Source: Fermentimonas sp. (GTDB lineage Bacteria > Bacteroidota > Bacteroidia > Bacteroidales > Dysgonomonadaceae). From it: 39,044 nucleotides of DNA. The DNA lies in contig JADMKP010000003.1 in NCBI GenBank assembly GCA_015478775.1, positions 1 to 39,044 of the forward strand, read 5' to 3'. A program made the position numbers and the translations under genes. Every line of letters starts with the position of its first letter. Within the stretch, counting starts at the first letter, position 1. Positions 16,229 to 23,104 of the stretch are shown one piece after another. A model generated the notes under the pieces. It searched no databases. It saw only the letters and a program-made list of their open reading frames with translations, and was not told the origin of the DNA.

Positions 16229-16723
16229 TTAATTGAAAATTCTAAACTCCCCATATTGAAGTGGGAGTACATTATAAGATTTTAATGATATTCTCTCTTT
16301 TGCTGCAGGTCCCGACTCAGCAGTGCCAAACCCAACCATCCCTCTTCCTGGTATCTGGCTGCCATAAATAGTTATAAACACAGATCTACATTCATTACAC
16401 TTTACTTTCCCAATATCACCGGGTTCAATAAGAATATTCTTTTTTCCTTCATAAGGGCATGCAAGGTCATAGGCGTAAATTGCACTACCAGTATTATCAG
16501 TCACAACCAGCAGTCCTCCATATCCAAACCTATCACTGTCAAGACGCCTGTCTTTTTCTGTAAAAGTTACATAAGCCAACCCATTCTTTAAAATATTATC
16601 TCTACTATTTAACATCAGGTTAAAGCTAACAGCTGAATTAGGAATATTATAACTAGGTATTTGATCATCACAAGAGACCAAATAAACGATTAGAATTATA
16701 AATGAGAGAATATATTTTCTCAT
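16229..16723 (-). CDS. Rieske-like lipoprotein with substituted cluster ligands
   Basis: A 164-aa predicted lipoprotein: a hydrophobic signal ends at the lipobox LVSC (Cys18). The rest resembles a Rieske fold. The first ligand loop is Cys89-Pro-Tyr91, the second Cys109-Asn-Glu-Cys112, with 17 residues between Tyr91 and Cys109. A C-terminal strand LKSYNVLP is like the end of Rieske domains. A true [2Fe-2S] Rieske centre needs CxH and CxxH. Here both histidines are replaced (Tyr and Cys), leaving three cysteines, so a normal Rieske cluster is unlikely. The start codon overlaps the stop of the aldo/keto reductase gene by 4 bp (ATGA), making it co-translated with that oxidoreductase. Function unknown. 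Confidence 0.7.
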   Translation of the reverse strand: MRKYILSFIILIVYLVSCDDQIPSYNIPNSAVSFNLMLNSRDNILKNGLAYVTFTEKDRRLDSDRFGYGGLLVVTDNTGSAIYAYDLACPYEGKKNILIEPGDIGKVKCNECRSVFITIYGSQIPGRGMVGFGTAESGPAAKERISLKSYNVLPLQYGEFRIFN

Positions 16724-17685
16724 AATTTAGCACTATCAAGTATTGAATCAATTAATGATAACTCTTCTTCAGTGAACGATAAATTGTTTAAAGCATTTAA
16801 ACTATCTTGCAGTTGTGGAACATTTCTTGCTCCCACAATAAGAGATGTAACCGCAACTTCTCTTAAAGCCCATGCTAAAGCCATCTCAGCCATAGTCTGT
16901 CCTCGTTCTATAGCTATTACATTTAGCGCTTTCACTTTTTCAACCAATTCTGGAGTAACTTGCTCTTTTCTTAAAAATCCATTCGGATTTGCCGCACGAG
17001 ATTCTTTTAGAATTCCATTTAGGTATTTATCAGTTAGCAGTCCTTGTGCTAAAGGAGAAAATGCTATAAAACCAGATCCATTCTCCCGAGTTAACTTTAA
17101 TATTTTTTCTTCTGGTTTACGATTAAACATGCTATACTTATCTTGAAATATAAGACAAGGCACATCCCTATCTTTAAGATATTTCATCGCTTTTAAAGCC
17201 TCTTTAGGAGGATATTTAGAGATACCGACATACAGCGCTTTCCCTTGTCTTACTACATCAACCAATGCCTGCATAGTCTCTTCAACAGGGGTATCAGAAT
17301 CATACCTATGAGTATAAAAAATATCAAAATACTCAAGTCCTGTTCTCTTCAAGCTCTGGTTGATACTAGCTATAATTGATTTTCTTGAAGATCCATCTCC
17401 ATACGGACCATCCCACATAAGATGCCCAGCTTTAGATGATATAATCATTTCATCACGGTGTGATGAAAGTTCTTCTTTAATTATCTTCCCAAAGTTAATC
17501 TCAGCTGAACCGGGAGGTGGTCCATAATTATTTGCTAAATCGAAATGTGTAACACCCTCTGAAAATGCATATTTAATCATTTCTCGAGAAGTATCATAAT
17601 CATCGACAAATCCAAAATTATGCCACAATCCTAAAGATATTATCGGAAGTTGCAAACCGCTATTGCCACAAAATGTGTATTTCAT
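16720..17685 (-). CDS. Aldo/keto reductase (YghZ-like)
   Basis: A 321-aa NADPH-dependent oxidoreductase with a TIM barrel. The catalytic tetrad is visible: Asp49 and Tyr54 (FDLANNYG), Lys85 (IISSKAGH) and His126 (DIFYTHRYD). The insertion with WDGPYGDGSSRKS and the C-terminal VTSLIVGARN cofactor-binding segment place it near the YghZ/L-glyceraldehyde-3-phosphate reductase branch. The natural substrate is probably a small aldehyde, but that is inference. It lies 44 nt after mutL and overlaps the Rieske-like lipoprotein gene by 4 bp. Confidence 0.92.
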   Translation of the reverse strand: MKYTFCGNSGLQLPIISLGLWHNFGFVDDYDTSREMIKYAFSEGVTHFDLANNYGPPPGSAEINFGKIIKEELSSHRDEMIISSKAGHLMWDGPYGDGSSRKSIIASINQSLKRTGLEYFDIFYTHRYDSDTPVEETMQALVDVVRQGKALYVGISKYPPKEALKAMKYLKDRDVPCLIFQDKYSMFNRKPEEKILKLTRENGSGFIAFSPLAQGLLTDKYLNGILKESRAANPNGFLRKEQVTPELVEKVKALNVIAIERGQTMAEMALAWALREVAVTSLIVGARNVPQLQDSLNALNNLSFTEEELSLIDSILDSAKL

Positions 17686-17729
17686 AAGATATAACTTTTT
17701 ATATTAAACAATGGAACAATAAGTAAATT

Positions 17730-19565
17730 CTAATGCATTTTCTTTTCTATTTCACTATCACTTATCAGACTAATTATTTTTTGCCCTTCAGGAGTAAATG
17801 AAGGTGCACTAGTTGCAAACAACTGATTTACTAAAATCAACATCTCATCTGCCGTTAATGTTCTACCATATGGAATTGCTGTTGAGAAGGCAAGAGATAA
17901 TGCTATTGATTCTTGTACTTCAGATTTAACATCACTACCTGTTTCTATGCTTTTCCCGATAATAGAATGTATTAATTCGGTTGGGTTAATATTTTCTATT
18001 TCAGTGGGAACGCCCTGAATTGCATAGCAATTATTACCCAGATTATTTAGCTCAAAACCCAGTGCTTCAATATCATCCATTAATGAAGGCAATGCAGTAG
18101 CCTCGGTAATTGAAAGTTCTATAACCTCCGGAAAGAGTACTCTTTGAGAGACACCTCTTTTCTCTTTAATCTGTTCTAGATATTTATCAAATAGTATTCT
18201 TACATTTGCTTTATGCTGATCAATTATCATTAAGCCTGATTTTACAGATGTAAGTATATATTTTTGCTTAAACTGATAATGTTCCGGGAAAAGGTCTGTT
18301 TCTACTATACTATGATCAGACTTAAACAAAGATGGAGAAGAGTGTCCTAACTCTAATACATTATCTTCCAATAAATCCTTCTCATTTTCAAAGCCTTTAT
18401 AAAGTTTTTCCCATTCAAACTTTGGTGCTGCAGACTGTCGAATATCCTGTGCAGGATTATTGAACGGATTATATGAGGGATTTAAATTTACTTTGGGCAT
18501 CGAAACATTACCGGCAGGATTGTACAAAGGTATCTCTGGCGCATCGTCTCTATCAAAATCAATTGTAGGAACCGCGTTGAATTTACCCAACGATTCCTTA
18601 ATAGTAACCATAAGTATTTGCCAAAGTGCTTGTTCATTTTCGAACTTAACCTCCGTTTTGGTGGGATGAATATTTACATCCAGTGTTTCTGGATCTACTT
18701 TAAAATAAATAAAATAACTTGGTTTCTCATTAGCAGAAATTAATTGTTCAAACGCAGTTGCAACAGCTCTGTGAAAGTAGGGGTGTCGAATATAACGATT
18801 ATTTACAAAGAAAAACTGATTAGCTTTTATCTTCTTTGCATATTCAGGACGTGAGACATATCCATAAATTTTCCCCAGCGTAGTCTCGACTTCGATCTCT
18901 ATTAATTGTTGTATAATGTTCCTACCTTCAAGTTGAGCTATGCGATGCTTTAAACCCGATTTGGGTAATCGAAGAGTCTCAATATCATTTTCGATAACTA
19001 CAAACTCTATATCAGGATGCACCAATGCTATTCTTTCAAGCTCAGTGAATATATTTCTTCTTTCAGTTTCATTTGATTTAAGAAACTTTCTCCTGGCAGG
19101 AACATTAAAGAAAATATTCTTTACCGAAATTGAAGTACCCACCCCACAGGCAATAAGTTCCTGCTTTTCTAATTTAGATCCAGAAATCATTAAAAGTGTG
19201 CCTAGCTCATCTTCTTTTTGTCTACTCTTTACTTCTAATTGTGAAATAGCAGCAATTGAAGGCAATGCCTCCCCTCTAAACCCCATGGTGGTAAGCGAAA
19301 ATAAGTCTTCAGAATTTCTAATCTTTGAAGTAGCATGTCTCTCAAATGCCATTCTTGCATCTGTTGGAGACATACCTTTACCATCATCTGTTACTTGAAT
19401 TAAGCTGCGACCGGCTCCTTTAATAGATATCTGAATATGCTCTGCGCCTGCATCAATAGAGTTCTCAACTAGTTCTTTTACAACAGATGCAGGACGCTGA
19501 ATTACTTCACCGGCAGCTATTTGATTAGCTATAGAATCAGGTAAAAGATGTATAATATCTGACAT
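17730..19565 (-). CDS. mutL: DNA mismatch repair protein MutL
   Basis: A 611-aa GHKL ATPase that links MutS mismatch recognition to strand removal. N-terminal motifs are IANQIAAGEVIQRP (with VVKELVENSIDAGA), DDGKGM and GFRGEALPSI. The transducer domain includes VDVNIHPTKTEV. A Pro/Asn-rich linker (about 340-400) leads to the C-terminal dimerisation domain. At about residue 447 the endonuclease motif DQHA(x)2E(x)4E reads DQHKANVRILFDKYLE, lacking the first glutamate, and I see no C-terminal CPHGRP-type motif. The nicking activity known from many bacteria is therefore doubtful. It begins 9 nt after the small tail-anchored protein gene, within the surA/OstA operon. Confidence 0.97.
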   Translation of the reverse strand: MSDIIHLLPDSIANQIAAGEVIQRPASVVKELVENSIDAGAEHIQISIKGAGRSLIQVTDDGKGMSPTDARMAFERHATSKIRNSEDLFSLTTMGFRGEALPSIAAISQLEVKSRQKEDELGTLLMISGSKLEKQELIACGVGTSISVKNIFFNVPARRKFLKSNETERRNIFTELERIALVHPDIEFVVIENDIETLRLPKSGLKHRIAQLEGRNIIQQLIEIEVETTLGKIYGYVSRPEYAKKIKANQFFFVNNRYIRHPYFHRAVATAFEQLISANEKPSYFIYFKVDPETLDVNIHPTKTEVKFENEQALWQILMVTIKESLGKFNAVPTIDFDRDDAPEIPLYNPAGNVSMPKVNLNPSYNPFNNPAQDIRQSAAPKFEWEKLYKGFENEKDLLEDNVLELGHSSPSLFKSDHSIVETDLFPEHYQFKQKYILTSVKSGLMIIDQHKANVRILFDKYLEQIKEKRGVSQRVLFPEVIELSITEATALPSLMDDIEALGFELNNLGNNCYAIQGVPTEIENINPTELIHSIIGKSIETGSDVKSEVQESIALSLAFSTAIPYGRTLTADEMLILVNQLFATSAPSFTPEGQKIISLISDSEIEKKMH

Positions 19566-19574
19566 GATAAAATA

Positions 19575-19898
19575 TTATTTTAGTAGCCAGAAAAAGAAAA
19601 CTGCAATTAGAATTATCACAAATATAATAAGGATACCATTATTTGATATAAATGAATTTCCTCCACTTTCTACCCTATCATGGCGTTTTTTTAAATGTTT
19701 AGTTTGTGACACAAATTCTGCTTTAAAGTCTTTTTTCTCTTTCACCTCCTCTTCCGATAAAACACCCATTTCTCGCTTAACAGAATTGATCCTATTCTGC
19801 AATCTTTCCTTCCTTGCATCTTCATCTGGATCAAAAAGAATAGGTTTATAATTAAACTTACGGGGTTTTCGATTATTATAAAAAAAGAATTTTGTCAT
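19575..19898 (-). CDS. Small tail-anchored membrane protein next to mutL
   Basis: A 107-aa protein with a basic N-terminus (FFYNNRKPRKFNYKP), a charged, probably coiled-coil middle (about 27-75, rich in Glu/Lys/Arg) and one C-terminal hydrophobic helix (about 87-106) ending WLLK. This gives an N-in, tail-anchored topology. It looks like the short uncharacterised protein commonly found beside mutL in Bacteroidales (possibly DUF4834; the family assignment is from memory). It is separated from the OstA-like gene by 23 nt and from mutL by 9 nt. Function unknown. Confidence 0.75.
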   Translation of the reverse strand: MTKFFFYNNRKPRKFNYKPILFDPDEDARKERLQNRINSVKREMGVLSEEEVKEKKDFKAEFVSQTKHLKKRHDRVESGGNSFISNNGILIIFVIILIAVFFFWLLK

Positions 19899-19921
19899 AG
19901 CTTAATGATTTTTTATATTCA

Positions 19922-21559
19922 TTACAAAGTAACATCCTCGCGCTCAAAGCGTCTTTGAGGTTGTTCATCTACATCTCCTATTTCCCTTATGTTACGCCGG
20001 AAAATATCGAGTGAATTCAATGGGCGAAGATAATCAAGCCAAACAAACCCCTCCAGTCGTTTTTGTTCAGGCAATAACTGAGGAAGTGGTGTCGTAACAG
20101 CAGTTGTCGCAGGCCATAATTTAAGTTTTTGAAGCTTCTCCTCTTCAATATCCATTGATAAATAGGGACTTTCTGTTTTATTTAGTCCAATTACTGTACC
20201 GTCATCCTCTACTAGATAATAGAGAGACATCGCATTGCCCTCTACAAGCACATTATATAGTTCTCCGTTATTAAAAAACGCAGTCATTTCTTTACCACTC
20301 AACTGGTTGTATTGATCCATAACACCTCTGTCTTGTATAGCTAAAGCATAATCAATTATATGAGCCTTTTCTACCGTCGAATCGTTCAGATATACATTTA
20401 TTTGGTAACCAAGTATCTGATTACTCTCATTCCAAATAACAGGATTACCAAGCATATAAATCATTGAGTCGCGCGAAGAATAATGTAACGAATCGGAAAC
20501 CCCTTGAATATCTGATCTCCAAAACCTTACATTATGAAACGCTTTAACGTTTCTATATATAGAATCAGTTGACATAATTAAAGTATCTCCATATAAAAAC
20601 AAACTATCCATCTGCGAATAATCTAACACAAAAGCAGAGTCTGTTGCAAGACCATACCCAGTCTGCTCATTATAATACCCGTAATTACCTTTCAAGATAG
20701 TTTTTCTCTCTTTATCTTCAAGATACATATCTCCAAAAGCTTCTCCATCACCTGACAGGCGGTTGTAAAAAATGGTATCTCCAATCAGCACTTTCTTACC
20801 ATCGTTGCTATATACCTGAGAACGATTAAACAGACGCGACTCTTCAGTTAAGGTATTATACCAACCACGATCTGTATAAATATAACCGCTGTCCGAAACA
20901 ATTCTGGAGGGTCCCAAAAGATCAGCAATTTTGGTCTCAGTGTTATACTTTAATGTATCAGCAAATATTGTGTAATCCTCATTAACCAACTTCACACTAT
21001 CACTAAAAACTGCCTCCTTAGTATCAGGAGCATATTGCCCCCAATAAGATGTAAGCTCGTTTTCCTCATCAACTAACATTCCACCTTCAAAATAATAGCC
21101 CAGATTTGCTATACGATCGTAATCGAGACTATCTGTAAAAAGAGTAGCAGTTTGATCTTCCATCCTGATATTATCTCTCAAACGTGCAAGACGAGTATTA
21201 CCATCATAGAAGAGGTAATCGCCATATACAAATATGGTGTCTCCCTGTTCCATAGTTACATTACTAAAAGCTTCAAATGAATTATTTTGCTGATACAGGT
21301 ATGCACTATCGCAGTACATATAAGCACCTTCATGGTAGAATATAACATTTCCAGTAAGCACTTCTGCATCAAAACCTTCTCTTTTACTCCAAAGATCGGC
21401 TTGTTTCATCTCTACAACTCGAACGTCCGGCTGTTGTACAGGAGGTTGTTGAGCTAAAGGCACAGGTTTTGGCTCAGCTTTTAAAGTTAAGATTAAGACA
21501 AAAAGCACACTTACAATAAGGGTGCTTTCACGTATAAACTGTAATAGAAGTTTTTTCAT
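19922..21559 (-). CDS. OstA/LptA-like periplasmic protein
   Basis: A 545-aa protein with an N-terminal hydrophobic segment and then many short beta-strand repeats of the OstA type (VLTGNVIFYHEGAYMYCDSA, VTMEQGDTIFVYGDYLFYDG and so on). This is the jelly-roll fold of LptA and the LptD N-terminus, which bridges the periplasm and guides lipopolysaccharide to the outer membrane. The longest frame begins at a TTG (21571), but an ATG four codons later (21559, MKKLLLQF) gives a normal signal start and is preferred. It follows the surA-like chaperone gene by 18 nt, a sensible pairing because SurA assembles LptD. It lacks a C-terminal LptD barrel. Confidence 0.85.
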   Translation of the reverse strand: MKKLLLQFIRESTLIVSVLFVLILTLKAEPKPVPLAQQPPVQQPDVRVVEMKQADLWSKREGFDAEVLTGNVIFYHEGAYMYCDSAYLYQQNNSFEAFSNVTMEQGDTIFVYGDYLFYDGNTRLARLRDNIRMEDQTATLFTDSLDYDRIANLGYYFEGGMLVDEENELTSYWGQYAPDTKEAVFSDSVKLVNEDYTIFADTLKYNTETKIADLLGPSRIVSDSGYIYTDRGWYNTLTEESRLFNRSQVYSNDGKKVLIGDTIFYNRLSGDGEAFGDMYLEDKERKTILKGNYGYYNEQTGYGLATDSAFVLDYSQMDSLFLYGDTLIMSTDSIYRNVKAFHNVRFWRSDIQGVSDSLHYSSRDSMIYMLGNPVIWNESNQILGYQINVYLNDSTVEKAHIIDYALAIQDRGVMDQYNQLSGKEMTAFFNNGELYNVLVEGNAMSLYYLVEDDGTVIGLNKTESPYLSMDIEEEKLQKLKLWPATTAVTTPLPQLLPEQKRLEGFVWLDYLRPLNSLDIFRRNIREIGDVDEQPQRRFEREDVTL

Positions 21560-21577
21560 ATGTTTTGGCAAAAATTT

Positions 21578-22942
21578 CTATCTCAACCATCCATCATATT
21601 TAAATTCACATTTACGCCATTCTGGATCGATTCTAACATAAGTTTTATCAATCTTTGCCTGAAGCCATTTATCCACAAGACTCTGTTGACGAGCATTTTC
21701 TGCCATCTGCTTTATTACTTGATAATCGTTATTTATATTTGCTTTATGACCCTCGTTTCTGTTAGATATCTTAATCATTGCTGCTACTTGCCTTCCTTTA
21801 TCATTGAGCATTAAAAAGGGCTCAGATATTTCACCAGCTTTCATTTCACCAGCAATTTTTGCAATATCCTGATTTAGCTCATTAAGTGCAAAACGGGGGG
21901 TTCCTCTGCTGGAACTCATTTGAGAGTTATTAACCATAATACCTTTATTGTTACGGGTATCTTTATCTGCAGATAGATAACTAGCCGCATCATCAAAGGT
22001 AATCTTGCCTCCTATTATTCCATTGCGTATAGAATCCAATCTTACAATTGCAGTATCAAGTGATTCTTTTGGCACCTTAGGCTTCATCAATATATGACGA
22101 AAATTAGCCATCTCGCCACGACGCTCAATTAACTGAATAATATGAAATCCATATTCAGATTCAACTACATTAGAAACTTTAGATGGATCATTTAAAGCAA
22201 ATGCAACATTGGCAAATTCAGGAACAAATCCCGAGCGAGGCATAAACCCAAGTTCTCCCCCTTTTATTGCAGAAGGATCTTCAGAATATAACAACGCTAA
22301 TGTAGAAAACTCTGTTTCACCACTTGTTATTTGCTCAGTATAATTTCTTAATTGAGACTTCACTTTATCTATCTCAGCAAGGGGAATTATGGGCTCTACA
22401 GTTATAATCTGCACTTCAAGAGTAGTTTGTATAAATGGCAGACTATCCTGCGGTAAATTATTGTAGTATTGCCTAATTTCAGATGGAGACAATTGAATAT
22501 TACCAAAATGCTTTTGTTGCACACCCTGTATAATTTGCTGTTCTCTAATCTGATTCCTCAAATCTTCTCTAATTGCAGAAAGCTTTTTTCCAAAATATTC
22601 TTCTAGTCGTTCAACCGATCCAATTGATGTGATATAATTATTCACATAATATTCTAATTCCCTGTTAACTGTTGATTCTTGCACTACTATACTATCCAGC
22701 TTAGCCTGATCCAGAAATAGTTTTTGTATAGCCAACTGCTCCGGAATAAAGCAATAAGGATCACCTTCTATTCGCTGATTTTGCATAAGCAGCTCTTTCC
22801 GGTACTCCTCAACTTCAGATTTAAGTATAGCCTCGTCTCCCACAACCCATACAATCTCATCTATTATGTTGTTTTGAGATATAGCTTGATGAGAAACAAA
22901 TAATGAAATTAAAAAAAATAAAATCTTCACTGATAGACGCAT
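21578..22942 (-). CDS. SurA-like periplasmic peptidyl-prolyl isomerase
   Basis: A 454-aa protein with a signal peptide (MRLSVKILFFLISLFVSHQA) and the SurA-type N-terminal chaperone region (about 25-165). Two parvulin (PpiC) domains follow. The first, about 172-270, is well formed (YSEDPSAIKGGELGFMPRSG, then VSNVVESEYGFHIIQLIERRG). The second, about 280-385, is more divergent. It should escort outer-membrane proteins across the periplasm. It is the first gene of the long run with the OstA-like, tail-anchored, mutL, aldo/keto reductase and lipoprotein genes. A promoter-like TTTG-N20-TACTTTTA lies 45-76 nt upstream. Confidence 0.9.
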   Translation of the reverse strand: MRLSVKILFFLISLFVSHQAISQNNIIDEIVWVVGDEAILKSEVEEYRKELLMQNQRIEGDPYCFIPEQLAIQKLFLDQAKLDSIVVQESTVNRELEYYVNNYITSIGSVERLEEYFGKKLSAIREDLRNQIREQQIIQGVQQKHFGNIQLSPSEIRQYYNNLPQDSLPFIQTTLEVQIITVEPIIPLAEIDKVKSQLRNYTEQITSGETEFSTLALLYSEDPSAIKGGELGFMPRSGFVPEFANVAFALNDPSKVSNVVESEYGFHIIQLIERRGEMANFRHILMKPKVPKESLDTAIVRLDSIRNGIIGGKITFDDAASYLSADKDTRNNKGIMVNNSQMSSSRGTPRFALNELNQDIAKIAGEMKAGEISEPFLMLNDKGRQVAAMIKISNRNEGHKANINNDYQVIKQMAENARQQSLVDKWLQAKIDKTYVRIDPEWRKCEFKYDGWLR

Positions 22943-22986
22943 ATAAGAATATTTTTTGAACAGTCAACTTAACAATTATATAGTTG

Positions 22987-23018
22987 TAAAAGTAGGTATA
23001 AAACCCATAACAGCCAAA
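22987..23018 (-). promoter_or_regulatory. Candidate promoter of the surA-OstA-mutL operon
   Basis: On the minus strand TTTG (23015-23018) is followed after 20 nt by TACTTTTA (22987-22994), one mismatch from TAnnTTTG. It is placed after the PPDK terminator and before the surA-like start. Confidence 0.5.
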
Positions 23019-23049
23019 CAACTCGATGGTTAAAAGTAGTTATAACAAC

Positions 23050-23077
23050 GCAGAGACGCCCATCACGGCGTCTCTGC
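23050..23077 (-). terminator. Terminator hairpin after pyruvate phosphate dikinase
   Basis: GCAGAGACGCC (23050-23060) and GGCGTCTCTGC (23067-23077) form a perfect 11-bp GC-rich stem with a 6-nt loop, 28 nt after the ppdK stop. The downstream T-run on the minus strand is poor (GTTGTTATAAC), so it may act as a terminator or as a 3'-end stabiliser. Confidence 0.65.
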
Positions 23078-23104
23078 TAGAACTTATAAAAATCTATGTT
23101 ATTA

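Noticed and set aside
18940-19398. 152-codon plus-strand frame inside mutL
   Set aside because: Antisense shadow of the conserved MutL ATPase domain.
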